Shown: positions 1 through 11,582 of the stretch, one piece after another
Position numbering within the stretch: the stretch's first letter is position 1
How the letters are laid out: each line of letters starts with the position of its first letter
The notes under the pieces: generated by a model
Told to the model about the DNA's origin: nothing
The model's database searches: none
Seen by the model: only the letters and a program-made list of their open reading frames with translations
Translations under genes and position numbers: made by a program
Source of the DNA: an archaeon
Lineage (GTDB): Archaea > Hydrothermarchaeota > Hydrothermarchaeia > JALTZZ01
DNA length: 58,644 bases
Assembly (NCBI GenBank): GCA_027051165.1
Contig: JALTZZ010000059.1
Coordinates: 1-58,644 of the forward strand
Direction of reading: 5' to 3'

Positions 1-55
1 ATGATATATTTTTTATAGAATTTTTTAAGAAATGTAAAAATGTTTATGCGAGATT

Positions 56-541
56 TTAAATTGTAGATTTCCATAAGTTGTAATATTCAAGGAAAATCCT
101 CTCTCCAGTTAAGTTAAACATCATCTCCATGAGTTGAACATGGATTCTGTGATACTTCTTGCTTGCAAGTTTTTCCTGTGCATCATAGTAGCTCCAACCC
201 TCTGCATTATATCTTGGAAGGAAGTGAATTAGAGCTTTTAAACCTTCGTTGTAAATCTTTTTTGCACGAGTAGAATTCGTTGAATCACCATACTCTTTTA
301 TCCATATGAGAGCTGTTATAAAGCCATTTAAAACATACGGTGGATCTTCTTTCGCATACTCTGGATACAATGTATATCCTTCTCTTTTTACTCTCAATCC
401 TCTCTCAGATACATCAATTTCAAAGGCTTTTAATGCTTTTTTTGCATAGATTAGATATGTTTTATAACCCCCTTGTGAGATGAGTAATGCAAGGGGGTTA
501 GTTTTTCTATAAAAACAAAGTTTCCGTGAGAAACTATTCAT
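56..541 (-). pseudogene. C-terminal fragment of D-glucuronyl C5-epimerase-like protein, 5' part lost at hairpin/IS boundary
   Basis: Translation has the C5-epimerase C-domain pattern (YVLNGFITALI...LPRYNAEGWSYYDAQ...ASKKYHRIHVQL); N-terminus runs into a hairpin and IS copy 1. Confidence 0.55.
467..500. repeat. Hairpin element taacccccttg...caagggggtta (IS end remnant or MITE-like)
   Basis: Near-perfect inverted repeat; related hairpins at 1585-1618, 39738-39772 and 52479-52512. Confidence 0.6.
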
Positions 542-593
542 TCTTATAAAAGGACATTTGCATTAGAAACAAGGCAAAATTTTCCAGACGAAG

Positions 594-1618
594 CGCAGAA
601 AGATTTATATAGGGGAAGGGGTATTAACCCCTTCTCCGGTGATAGGCATGAAACATCCACTAATTCCATATTTAGCTCATCCTACGTGGATAATCTTCAA
701 ACAAATCTTTTTAGTAGAAAAGTTGTAAAGAAAGAGCTGGCTAAAGTAGGGATAAAACCTGTCAAGAGAGCAGCATTGATGCTTAGAGTAACGATAACAG
801 CGATATTCTTTGAGAGAAGCATAACTGATAGAGGAGCTTAAAAGGGAATGAAGAGCTTAGAGGAGTCGTTAGAGCTGCAGAGATTCCTTCTACAGATGAG
901 ATATACAGCTTCCTCAGCAAATTCAGTGAGAATCAGTTCATAAAGCTTTTATCAGTTATAAACAGGTTTATTAAGAGGAGCTCGATAAAGCTCCTCGATA
1001 CTACCGATATAAAGCTGTTCAGAGAGCAAAAAATATAAATGGAGCTATGCTTTAGGCAAGGGGTTCTATAGGGGCTATAAATTAGCTTTAGTCGTAGAAT
1101 ATCCTTCTTTAAAGCCCATAGGGATTTATCTATACGAAGGCTCGTCAAACGATTCTAAACTTTTCTTAGAAATCGTTAAAGACCTTAAGAGAAGGAGAGT
1201 TTTGAGAAAAGGTGATAAAATAAATATAGATTTCTGTGCTCAGAAAAACTACTGGATTATGTGGTATAAAATCCTTCCTTTCATATTCCCGAGGAAAAAT
1301 CTTAACGTTAAAAGGATTAAGGTGTGATTTACTTACCCCTTTAAAGCCCTTAAGGATAAAGAGACTTTATGATAGACTCTTTACCTCTTTCAAGAGCTTC
1401 TTGAGCTCTTGGAAGGAATTTAAGGCTGTCAGAAGCGTTGTCGAAGATTTATTCAAGGTTCTCAAACTCCTTAAGGAGTCTGCACAGATATTCTAAACGT
1501 TCTGTTGCAAAGTTCATAGCTTTATGAGTCCTTTTATTAGGAATGCCCATATCTATGGGATTTAATACAAAGGAAAAGCTTCAAGCCCTTACTGTGTCTT
1601 GACTCTGCAAGAGGGTTA
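594..1618 (+). mobile_element. Decayed insertion sequence copy 1 (DDE-type transposase with LLDTTDI motif)
   Basis: Nearly collinear with 51489-52512; shared left (cgcagaaagatttatatagggg) and right (cttgactctgcaag..gggtta) ends; ORF broken by frameshifts and stops. Confidence 0.8.
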
Positions 1619-1663
1619 AATAGTAATGTCTTCCTAAAGCTTTTAAAAAAGATTTAACTCAGG

Positions 1664-1693
1664 AAAAATTAACATCCTCACAGCTGTGAGGGA
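1664..1693. repeat. 30-bp direct repeat containing 16-bp palindrome CCTCACAGCTGTGAGG, copy 1
   Basis: Identical 30-mer aaaaattaacatcctcacagctgtgaggga also at 2318-2347. Confidence 0.9.
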
Positions 1694-2111
1694 TCAACAA
1701 TTTCGAGGAAGTCAACCCTCTTAAAATCATCATCGAAGGTGGCGATCTTCTTAATCCCGTAGTATCTGCAAGTAGCCGCTATAAGAGCATCGTTTGGAAG
1801 CAACCTGTATTTTTCTACAAAACCCTTAGCAATATTTTAATTCGAGTATTTTTACATTATATCAAGTAAGAGATTCAGAACATGAAGACGTCTAAAAACC
1901 ATGTCAATCTTCTCTTTATCAGTTTTTTCAAAAAGCCTTTTTATATCAAAAAAGTTTCTATTTCCAAAAATTTCCAAGCAAGACTCCATTGTTATCTTGT
2001 ATGCAGACTCCTCGGCAACATTTACTGGAGTAAAAAGCTCATAGTTTTCAATTAACTTCAAAAATAAATCTTTCAAGAATTATGGTAACAACTACAGTTG
2101 TATCAATCAAG
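1684..2111 (-). pseudogene. VapC-like PIN-domain toxin, disrupted
   Basis: Conceptual fragments IDTTVVVTIIL / EESAYKITMESCLEIFGNRNFFDIKRLFEK / IAKGFVEKYRLLPNDALIAATCRYYGIKKIATFDDDFKRVDFLEIVDPSQL, separated by a frameshift and in-frame TAA stops. Confidence 0.65.
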
Positions 2112-2306
2112 CATTTTTGCCTCATAGTAGAAACCTTCTATCTTCTTTAGATCTATTTTTTTCTCTGGCAGTTCATCTAAAGCTTTTATGAATTCTTCTA
2201 TGCTTCTACTCTTTATCTCGATTTTAACTTTCTCCCCCTCTTTTAAATCAAGCTTTCCTAAAGGCTTTAAAACTCCGTTCTCGTAGATTGCTTCAATAAC
2301 TTTCAT
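2103..2306 (-). CDS. DUF104 / AF2212-type antitoxin, VapB-like
   Basis: MKVIEAIYENGVLKPLGKLDLKEGEKVKIEI motif typical of the family; stop region overlaps the start of the PIN gene. Confidence 0.75.
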   Translation of the reverse strand: MKVIEAIYENGVLKPLGKLDLKEGEKVKIEIKSRSIEEFIKALDELPEKKIDLKKIEGFYYEAKMLD

Positions 2307-2317
2307 ATCCCATTAGC

Positions 2318-2347
2318 AAAAATTAACATCCTCACAGCTGTGAGGGA
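2318..2347. repeat. 30-bp direct repeat with 16-bp palindrome, copy 2, upstream of antitoxin
   Basis: Identical to 1664-1693. Confidence 0.9.
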
Positions 2348-2435
2348 AACAACTAAGGTTAACCGGCACGCTAAATACGGTATGATGTTGTTGATCTAAA
2401 TAAGAAGAATTTCCCAAATATTAAAGAGATTAGCT

Positions 2436-2758
2436 TACGCTTCTCCATTCATCCTCATTAATCCTAATAATCAAGCCATTTCTTTCCAAGGTTTTGAGAT
2501 CGTCTTTTAGATAGGGATGAAAAGCTGGTCCAAGACTCTCTATTATTTTTTCAAGGCTTGCAGATCCATAGTTTCTTGTATGGATTTTTATGACATTGTA
2601 AACCTTCTTTAATCTTTCAGCTTGCGGAATATCTGGCTCATCGAACTCTATTATCTCTATTCCGTATTTAGCAAGGTATCTGTGTAGATTTCTCGCATGG
2701 TAGTAGCTGTATCTCGATAAAGCATACTCCCTGAACTCCTCTATATAGTCTTCTATCT
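2436..2758 (-). pseudogene. N-terminally truncated fragment, unknown product
   Basis: Open frame IEDYIEEFREYALSRYSYYHARNLHRYLAKYGIEIIEFDEPDIPQAERLKKVYNVIKIHTRNYGSASLEKIIESLGPAFHPYLKDDLKTLERNGLIIRINEDEWRSVS preceded by a stop, no start codon. Confidence 0.4.
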
Positions 2759-2976
2759 ATATTTAATATTATATTTATAATTTATAATATTGTAATTATA
2801 TTTTTATATAGAGAGCTATATAAGTGCACAAAATTGTTCATTGGAAATATCTGGAAATTAAGCTACTCTTGCTGAAATGGCTGGAAATCCTCCTCATTAT
2901 ATCAGGGGGGTGGACGCTAAGAAATAAGGAAAATTATCTGCTCTTTCTGTAGTTTTGCTGGAAAAACGAGGATGTA

Positions 2977-3052
2977 TAGCGGGGGGTGGATTTGAACCAC
3001 CGATCTCCGGGTTATGAGCCCGGCGGGATGGACCTGGCTACCCCACCCCGCT
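2977..3052 (-). tRNA. tRNA-Met(CAT), initiator-like
   Basis: Cloverleaf agcggggtggggtagccaggtccatcccgccgggctcataacccggagatcggtggttcaaatccaccccccgcta; A1-U72 pair and G-C-rich anticodon stem. Confidence 0.95.
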
Positions 3053-3129
3053 ATCTTATAATCTGAAAGTTAACCTTTTAAAATTTTTGAAATTTCATTA
3101 ATTTCCTTCCGCTGAACAATTTTTAAATT

Positions 3130-3837
3130 TTATATAGTGTTTTTGTGCCTCTTTTCAATAATATCAATTATCTTCGGTATTTCATCAAAGTTCTCAACAT
3201 CGAAATCTGCCTTTTCTAATTCGTTTTTTGGCTCTATTTTAGCTCTTTTTCCCTTTCTTATCCTTATAGTAATCATTCCAACAGATTTAGCTCCTAATAT
3301 ATCAGTAGATGGATTGTCCCCTACCATTATGCTTTCTTCTGGCTTTACATTTAAACTCTTTAAAGCTTCGAGAAAAATCTCCTTACTTGGCTTTTCATAG
3401 CCAACTTCTTCACTTGTAATTACAACATCGAAATAGTGATGCAGACCAAGATTTATAAGCTTTTCCCACTGTTTTATCGCTATTCCATTTGATATTACCC
3501 CAAGCTTATACCTATCCTTAAGCTTCAGCAGAGTTGGAACAACCCTTGGAAAAGGCTTTAAATAGGCAAATTTTGTATGCTCATAAGCTACTACGCCGCT
3601 TGCTATAAGCTTTGGATCCTCTTTTAACCCCAAACTTTTAAGAAGCTCGTTGTAGTGTCTTGGATAGTTTGGTCCAAACTTCTTTATTATCTCGTAAAGC
3701 CTTTCGTATAGGAACTTCTCATCATAATCCAAACCGGCATCTATCATTGCTCTTATAGAATTCAGCCTTGCCATAGTTGTTAGCCTTGTGCTGTCATACA
3801 AAGTATCGTCTATATCGAAAAATATAGCTCTGATCAT
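3130..3837 (-). CDS. HAD-superfamily hydrolase
   Basis: FFDIDDTLYDS motif I and VGDNPSTDILGAKSVGM motif IV. Confidence 0.85.
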   Translation of the reverse strand: MIRAIFFDIDDTLYDSTRLTTMARLNSIRAMIDAGLDYDEKFLYERLYEIIKKFGPNYPRHYNELLKSLGLKEDPKLIASGVVAYEHTKFAYLKPFPRVVPTLLKLKDRYKLGVISNGIAIKQWEKLINLGLHHYFDVVITSEEVGYEKPSKEIFLEALKSLNVKPEESIMVGDNPSTDILGAKSVGMITIRIRKGKRAKIEPKNELEKADFDVENFDEIPKIIDIIEKRHKNTI

Positions 3838-6222
3838 TCAACTAAACCACCTTGTAAGTGTTTGTTGCTTTTCACTTGCTCTTAAAAAGCTTTTGCTATA
3901 TCCTACAACTTCAAAAATTCTTTCAACTGCTGGCAGAATCTGGTTCTCTATATAGTAATCTGGATCGTAGTCATCGAGAGAAACATAATCTATGGGCTCA
4001 GCTCTCTGCGATATGCTTTTTGAGCCCTTTGTTATAACATAGCCTATTATCATTCCCGGAGAAATTTTTATGCCTTTCTTTTGAAGCTTTTTAGCAGCAA
4101 CAACATGGGGTTCTAATGTTTTATATTCGCTTATATTTTTCGTTATCTGCGTGTAAATCGTTATATCGTCCAAGCTCACTTTTCTGTTTTTTATTTTCTT
4201 TATTACATTTCTAACAATTTCAAGAGCTTTTTCCGGAGAACCTTCTTTTAACAGAACTTCAATAACTTTCTGCTGAGTTTCTTTTGCAATTTTAGCCCAG
4301 TCTCTTCTAACAACCTCCAAACCCTTCGCAACAATCTTACCGTCCTCACTTATTAATGCATATTTCTTCTTCGTAACAAATATGCCTCTCTTATAAAAGC
4401 CTTCAAATTCAAGCTCTATATTTCCCGGAAGAGATTTATTAACATAATTCAAAAATTCTTCTATAACTTCTTTTTTATTTTCTGGAATTAAAACAAAAAG
4501 GCTGTCTGTATCACCATAGACGACCTCAAGATTAAATTCTTTCTCTGCTATTTCCATAACCTTCTTTATATAATATCTTGCAAAAGCTGCAACGCTTTCT
4601 GCACACTCTCTGCGATACCACCTTGCTCTTGCGTATCCCATGTATCCATAGAAGCTGTTTGCAAGTATCTTTAAAGCCTTTTGCTGAACGTCTAAGAATT
4701 TTTTCTCTATACCTTTAGCTTCTTTCATTTTCTTCTTAACTTTCTGTCTTTTTTCTATGAGCATTTTAAGTATGCTCGGTATGAAACCTTCTTTTTCCTT
4801 GCTGAAGCAGTATCCAAGCTCTGGAACTTTGTTTTCTCTGCAATTCTTGTCTATAATAAGTGTTGATGGGTCTATGTTGTGGGTAACAATTATGCTCGGA
4901 TAAAGGCTTCTAAAGTCAAACACAGCAATATTCTCTTTTATTCCTTTCTTCGGCTCCATCACGTATCCGCCAACATAGGTCTCTTCTTCCCTCGCCTTAA
5001 GCTCCTCTTTTTTTGGTTTATTGGGTGCAACCTCGTTTCTATAGTATGCTTCCCTTAAAAGGAACCATTCTACAAGCTGTCCAGCAGTCATCCTCGAAAC
5101 ATCTTGAAGAGGTTGTTTTACAAGTCGAGAAAGCTCGTAGTAAAGTGGCAAGAACTTCTTTCCAAGCTCAAAGGTGTAGTATGCATCTTCCAGAGCATAT
5201 CTCGCAAGCCTTGCTAAACCTTCTTTGTCGTTCTTATCCCACACCCGCCATATATCTTTACCTTCAATCTTTTCTTTTTCTATTCCAAGAATTTCTTTAA
5301 CAACGTTTTCGAGGACATAGCTGCTTAAACTGATGTTTCTCCTCACTATCGGATATAGATCTATATGAACTCTACCGTTTATCTTAACTTCTGGAACCTC
5401 CGCCCTTGCCTCGATTTTAAATGGTGTCTTATCCCTACCGAGGTATATGCTTACACCGAGCTTTTCAAGCCTCTTCTTTAAGTATGGGAAATCAAATGCT
5501 GATGAGTTGTAGCCGATTATTATATCAAAGTCTTCTTCATTAATAATCTCCTCAAATCTCTTTATCATTGCCTTTTCACTTATGCAAGTCTCTACAAAGT
5601 CCTCCTCGATTTCTTTCCAAGTTAAAACTTTCTTTAAGCCAGTATTTGAAACAAGATTTATCATTATTATTGGGTCTCTATCAAACCTTGGTGCACCTTT
5701 GGGATTGTAGACCTCTATATCGAAGGCTAAGATCTTAAGCTCTGGAATATCCTTTTCAAAAACCTCTATTTTCTCGGCAAAGAGCATATTATTGCTCTTA
5801 TTACATTCTATTCTGAGCCACTGCATCGGAATTAATCCCTTATCAATGACGTATCGCCTCGCATACGGTATATCGTATTCTGCTATCATTTCAACGCTCT
5901 GTAGATTCTTTATAACCTCTCTAACCTTTGGAACGCTCTGCGGATGGTCAACTACTACCTTTAAAACCTCAACATCTTTACCTATAAACTTCTTTTTACA
6001 TTTCTCAATTTTTATAATTCTTCTATCATTTAGATTTTCAATTTCTTTTTTTGTTTTTTCTAAGCTTTCTTTAGCAAAAACGTAAAAATAAGGTTCAAAG
6101 TTTTCATCATAAACCAAAAAAGCTTCTTTAGAATCCTTTAAAAATAGTCTTAATACAGCTTTATTGTCTTTAGTTACGTAGTCAACATCGAGTAGCAACC
6201 CTTCTACAATCATTTTTATCAT
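3838..6222 (-). CDS. polB: Family B DNA polymerase
   Basis: FDFRSLYPSIIVTHNIDPSTL, KILANSFYGYMGY, VYGDTDSLF; C-terminal PIP-like QQTLTRWF. Confidence 0.97.
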   Translation of the reverse strand: MIKMIVEGLLLDVDYVTKDNKAVLRLFLKDSKEAFLVYDENFEPYFYVFAKESLEKTKKEIENLNDRRIIKIEKCKKKFIGKDVEVLKVVVDHPQSVPKVREVIKNLQSVEMIAEYDIPYARRYVIDKGLIPMQWLRIECNKSNNMLFAEKIEVFEKDIPELKILAFDIEVYNPKGAPRFDRDPIIMINLVSNTGLKKVLTWKEIEEDFVETCISEKAMIKRFEEIINEEDFDIIIGYNSSAFDFPYLKKRLEKLGVSIYLGRDKTPFKIEARAEVPEVKINGRVHIDLYPIVRRNISLSSYVLENVVKEILGIEKEKIEGKDIWRVWDKNDKEGLARLARYALEDAYYTFELGKKFLPLYYELSRLVKQPLQDVSRMTAGQLVEWFLLREAYYRNEVAPNKPKKEELKAREEETYVGGYVMEPKKGIKENIAVFDFRSLYPSIIVTHNIDPSTLIIDKNCRENKVPELGYCFSKEKEGFIPSILKMLIEKRQKVKKKMKEAKGIEKKFLDVQQKALKILANSFYGYMGYARARWYRRECAESVAAFARYYIKKVMEIAEKEFNLEVVYGDTDSLFVLIPENKKEVIEEFLNYVNKSLPGNIELEFEGFYKRGIFVTKKKYALISEDGKIVAKGLEVVRRDWAKIAKETQQKVIEVLLKEGSPEKALEIVRNVIKKIKNRKVSLDDITIYTQITKNISEYKTLEPHVVAAKKLQKKGIKISPGMIIGYVITKGSKSISQRAEPIDYVSLDDYDPDYYIENQILPAVERIFEVVGYSKSFLRASEKQQTLTRWFS

Positions 6223-6251
6223 TACATAAGGTTAACTATGAAAAATTTAAC

Positions 6252-7331
6252 TTAGTGCTTTGGAAGTTCTACGTAAAATATACTGCCCTTAGGATTGTTA
6301 TCCTCAACCCATATTCTGCCGTTGTGTATCTCGACAATTCTTTTCGCTATAGCCAATCCAAGTCCAGTCCCTTTAATACCTTCCTTGCATCCCCTCTCAA
6401 ATCTCTCGAAGATTCTTCTCTTATATTTATCTGGAATGCCAATTCCTTCGTCTGCTATGGAGACAACAACTCTATCGCCAAAATCAGAGACCTTTATCCT
6501 TATAGTTGAACCTTCTGGACTGTATTTAATCGCATTATCTATTAGATTAGCAAAAACGTTCTCTATAAAGTTGCACGCATTTATGATGACATCTTTATTT
6601 TCCTGATAAAATTCTATTTTAATGTTCTTTTCCTTCAATCTGTTTGAAAACATTTTTATGACATTGTTGATCAAATCTGATAAATTTATTTCTTTTTTCT
6701 CTACATGATTTTCTATAGAGATTATCTTTGAGAAAAACTTCATATTTTCGATAATATCGCTTATCTTCTCAACATTTCTCATTGCTATATCCTTTCCCTC
6801 ACCCTCAAGGTCTTTGAGTATGTTCTTTACAACGGTAAGTGGATTCGCTATATCGTGCGTGAGGATGTCTATATAAAGATCTCTCTGTTCGATGTTCCTC
6901 TTTAGCTCGTGTATAGCCCTTCTCCTCTCTTTTATAGCCTCATACATTCCATAGATAAGTATAAGCAGTCCAAGCGGAAGCATAAATTTAGGAATAGCCA
7001 GCAGTATAGGCACGTTATAAGCTCCAGATAGGAACTCCGAGTATAGGCTTACAAATATCAGGGATAGTCCAGCAGTCGTGAAGATGTAAACCCTAAAACT
7101 AAGCTCCCACATGGGTTGCATAACTATAATCCATATAAAAGCTAATATTGATAGAAGAAGCTTGTCAAACATGATAACACCAGTTTTTTGGAAAGAAGAT
7201 GCGTAAAAGGTCATTAACATTGCTATTAAAATCAGCGTTGCTGGAATAAAAACCTCGAACTTCGTTCTCTCTTTTCTATATAGACTGCTCTTGCTGTTCA
7301 TTTTTATATTTATTTTTCTCATAAAATTCAC
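6252..7331 (-). CDS. Membrane sensor histidine kinase
   Basis: N-terminal TM helices, ILTHDIANPLT H-box, NVFANLIDNAIKYSPEG, DEGIGIP, GTGLGLAIAKRIVE. Confidence 0.93.
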   Translation of the reverse strand: MNFMRKINIKMNSKSSLYRKERTKFEVFIPATLILIAMLMTFYASSFQKTGVIMFDKLLLSILAFIWIIVMQPMWELSFRVYIFTTAGLSLIFVSLYSEFLSGAYNVPILLAIPKFMLPLGLLILIYGMYEAIKERRRAIHELKRNIEQRDLYIDILTHDIANPLTVVKNILKDLEGEGKDIAMRNVEKISDIIENMKFFSKIISIENHVEKKEINLSDLINNVIKMFSNRLKEKNIKIEFYQENKDVIINACNFIENVFANLIDNAIKYSPEGSTIRIKVSDFGDRVVVSIADEGIGIPDKYKRRIFERFERGCKEGIKGTGLGLAIAKRIVEIHNGRIWVEDNNPKGSIFYVELPKH

Positions 7332-7335
7332 CGTA

Positions 7336-8865
<1,530 letters not shown>

Positions 8866-9060
8866 TTCTTCACCACCCTATTAGACCCAGTGCTAAAAGT
8901 CATACACGGATGTAGCTATGATCTAACTTAATAAAAATTTTTTCTCTTTATTAATAAAACTAAAATTTACGTGAAGATTCTTTAAGGTAAAATATCGTTC
9001 GTATAGTTATTTATAATCTATAAAATCATATATAGCATAATCTTAAAATTTAGAGAAAGA

Positions 9061-10539
9061 TTAAAATCCGAGAAGTGTCTGCTGACCTTTATCTTCTTTA
9101 GCTTTTTTTCTCTTTTTCTTTTTTCTTTTTACTTCTTTCTCCTTTTTAGTCTCTTTAATTTCTTCTTTTTGCATTTCGGGAATTTCGGTAGCCTCAGCTT
9201 TCTTAGCTTCTTTAGCCTCAGCTATTGCTAAGGTTTTTGCTTCTTCTTCCTTTTTAAGCTTTATTTTCTTAGATTCTGACAATATTTTTTCTGCAAGGCT
9301 TTCGCTTTCAACCAAATACTTTACTTCCTCCTTGCTTAGTGAAAACCTCTTAACTATTTTTGCTGCTTCCTCGATATCAGCTTTCATTATGTTTTTTAAG
9401 AGCGGAATAATCTCATATCTTATCATCTTCTTTGAGCCGTGAATTCCGTATATCCCGTCCTTTCTAATCTGAAGCTTTTCTGCTATAGATTTCTCAATTT
9501 CTCTTGCTTGCTTCGTTCTTGCAAGTTCAATGAAAACTCTTGGATAGGAATACTTCACAAACTTTCTGTATTTCTTCTTTTTTGCAAGTGCTACTCCGCA
9601 GCCCATTAGCGTTGTTGCATAGGCTAAGTATGCCCAGTCCTGCCTTCTGTATATTCTACCCAGGAAGACATCAGCTTTTGATAAGTAGTTGTAAGCTAAG
9701 GCGAGCTCGTAAGGGTCTTCATACTCCTTAGGAAGATTTTCAGCTATCCAAGCCATTATGACGTCTGGCTCTTCATCTGTGCTCATTATAGCTTCTCTTG
9801 CTCTATAGCAATATTCCGTTTTCATTATTCTTAAAATCGTTTCAAAAATCTTTATTTCGGAATCTCTCGGAGCAAGTATTCTCGTATCCTCCAATGAAAC
9901 CCTTCTCGTTCTCTCAGCAATTGCTTGAAGATCGTTTATCGCAGCTCTTAAGTCGCCGTTTGCATTAGATGCTATAACTTTCAATGCTTTTTCATCACAT
10001 TTAAGCTTTTCTTTAACGCAAATTCTTTTTAGTGCTTTTATAATGTCTGTTTGAGAAAGCCTCTTAAATTCCACCATTAGAGTTAAATCTCTGAAATCTT
10101 TTGGCAAGCCCCAAGGATCATTAGCTATTAGAACTATTGGTTGAAGAGTTATATTTATGAGGCTCTTTATTGCAGATAAACCTCCAATATCTTTTCTTGC
10201 ATGTATACCATCAACTTCATCCAAAATTATTATTTTTCCCTTAATACTTGGATCTAAAGTTCCAGAAACACTTGCAGAGCCAACTATACGCTTAATAATT
10301 TTGTATGTTCTGTAATCACTCGCATTGAGCTCTATCCTATCGTATCCAAGCTCGTTGGCTATTGCATACGCTACGGTTGTTTTTCCTACGCCCGGTGGAC
10401 CGTGAAGCAGAATGGCTCTTTTTTCTGGAATTCCGCTTCTCCACTTCTTTACCCAAGATTCAACTACCTTTATAGCGTTGCTATTGCCAACCACTTCGTT
10501 TAAATATTTTGGTCTATACTTCTCAACCCAAGGCTTCAC
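9061..10539 (-). CDS. rfcL: Replication factor C large subunit
   Basis: MKPWVEKYRPKYLNEVVGN, HGPPGVGKTTVAYAIANELG; C-terminal PIP box QQTLLGF. Confidence 0.96.
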   Translation of the reverse strand: MKPWVEKYRPKYLNEVVGNSNAIKVVESWVKKWRSGIPEKRAILLHGPPGVGKTTVAYAIANELGYDRIELNASDYRTYKIIKRIVGSASVSGTLDPSIKGKIIILDEVDGIHARKDIGGLSAIKSLINITLQPIVLIANDPWGLPKDFRDLTLMVEFKRLSQTDIIKALKRICVKEKLKCDEKALKVIASNANGDLRAAINDLQAIAERTRRVSLEDTRILAPRDSEIKIFETILRIMKTEYCYRAREAIMSTDEEPDVIMAWIAENLPKEYEDPYELALAYNYLSKADVFLGRIYRRQDWAYLAYATTLMGCGVALAKKKKYRKFVKYSYPRVFIELARTKQAREIEKSIAEKLQIRKDGIYGIHGSKKMIRYEIIPLLKNIMKADIEEAAKIVKRFSLSKEEVKYLVESESLAEKILSESKKIKLKKEEEAKTLAIAEAKEAKKAEATEIPEMQKEEIKETKKEKEVKRKKKKRKKAKEDKGQQTLLGF

Positions 10540-10647
10540 ACTTTATAATCTGTTAATATAATTATTTAAATGTTGGCTTCTATAGGTTTACTCAAATTGT
10601 TAGGGCAAAAGATTAGAAGTTAAGTTTTTTAAGAAAAGAACAAAAAA

Positions 10648-11568
10648 TTAAAGAAAAACCTTCTTTAATATATCTTTATTCACGTATCCAGCTTTATACA
10701 TCTTTCCGTTTTTGATGTTGTTGTAGTAAACTTCTGCTGGAGCAAAAATTTCTGGATTTATTTTGTAGAAATCGTAGTTTGCTTCTTTGAATATCTCTAA
10801 GAAGGGCTTGCCGTAGTTAGGTGAGCTTGTGGAGGGAACTCTATTTATATCTACCTCTATATCACCAAAAAGATAGACCCTTGAGCCGTATATTATCATA
10901 TCATTGGTTACGCCCATCATTTTTGCATCATCTCCCAATATAGGTGCTATTGGTGCAGTTCCGTATGCATGCACTATTCTCTTTGTATCGTAGCCCAATA
11001 AATCGAGCTTAAATAGAGCAGTTTCAACAACCCTTGCAGATATTTGAACGCTGCCTACTATACTTGATGTTTTTGCAACGAGTATGTATAGATCATCGGT
11101 ATCAACGTCGCAAGCATCTGCAATATATTTTACAGCATCTCTGCTCGGATATTTGCTTGTTTCAAGTGCAATTACGGCAACATCGCTTTCCTCTTCATAT
11201 CCAAGCTTTTCAAAGGTTTCCTTTGGCTTCTTAGCCAGTGCTCTTGCAGGTCCAGAGCCCATTGCGAAGAAATCCTTAGTTTTTATCTGCCATCCAGCTT
11301 TCTGACTTGCCAAACATGCTATAGCTGGCTTCTTTACATCAACAGCCACACTCAGCAGAGAGAAATCCCCAAAATCCTGAGGCAGTATTTCAACCCTTCC
11401 CAAGCCTCCGAGGCATACCTCGGAGAACAGTTTTCCAGCCTCCAAGCTTCCCTCAGCTTCAATTCCGCAGTCTATTATTGTTGCCTTCTTCTCAAAAACC
11501 TTTATTCCAAGCTCATCCTCCCTATCAATCATCTCCTCCACGATGTCGTAAGCCATCTCGTTGAGCAT
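10648..11568 (-). CDS. mch: Methenyltetrahydromethanopterin cyclohydrolase
   Basis: Full-length Mch-like: CLASQKAGWQIKTKDFFAMGSGPARAL, YGTAPIAPILGDDAKMMGVTNDMIIYG. Confidence 0.95.
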   Translation of the reverse strand: MLNEMAYDIVEEMIDREDELGIKVFEKKATIIDCGIEAEGSLEAGKLFSEVCLGGLGRVEILPQDFGDFSLLSVAVDVKKPAIACLASQKAGWQIKTKDFFAMGSGPARALAKKPKETFEKLGYEEESDVAVIALETSKYPSRDAVKYIADACDVDTDDLYILVAKTSSIVGSVQISARVVETALFKLDLLGYDTKRIVHAYGTAPIAPILGDDAKMMGVTNDMIIYGSRVYLFGDIEVDINRVPSTSSPNYGKPFLEIFKEANYDFYKINPEIFAPAEVYYNNIKNGKMYKAGYVNKDILKKVFL

Positions 11569-11582
11569 CTTACCACCTTCCG

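Noticed and set aside
933-1148. Minus-strand ORF within IS copy 1
   Set aside because: Antisense to recognisable transposase sequence.
1499-1515. ctgttgcaaagttc in IS copies 1 and 2 as an inverted-repeat end of the other IS
   Set aside because: It lies in the transposase C-terminal coding part (SVAKF) in both copies; similarity to the 48-kb IS terminus may be coincidental.
1664-2347. CRISPR-like repeat pair
   Set aside because: Only two copies ~650 bp apart with genes between; not a CRISPR array. No array seen anywhere in the window.
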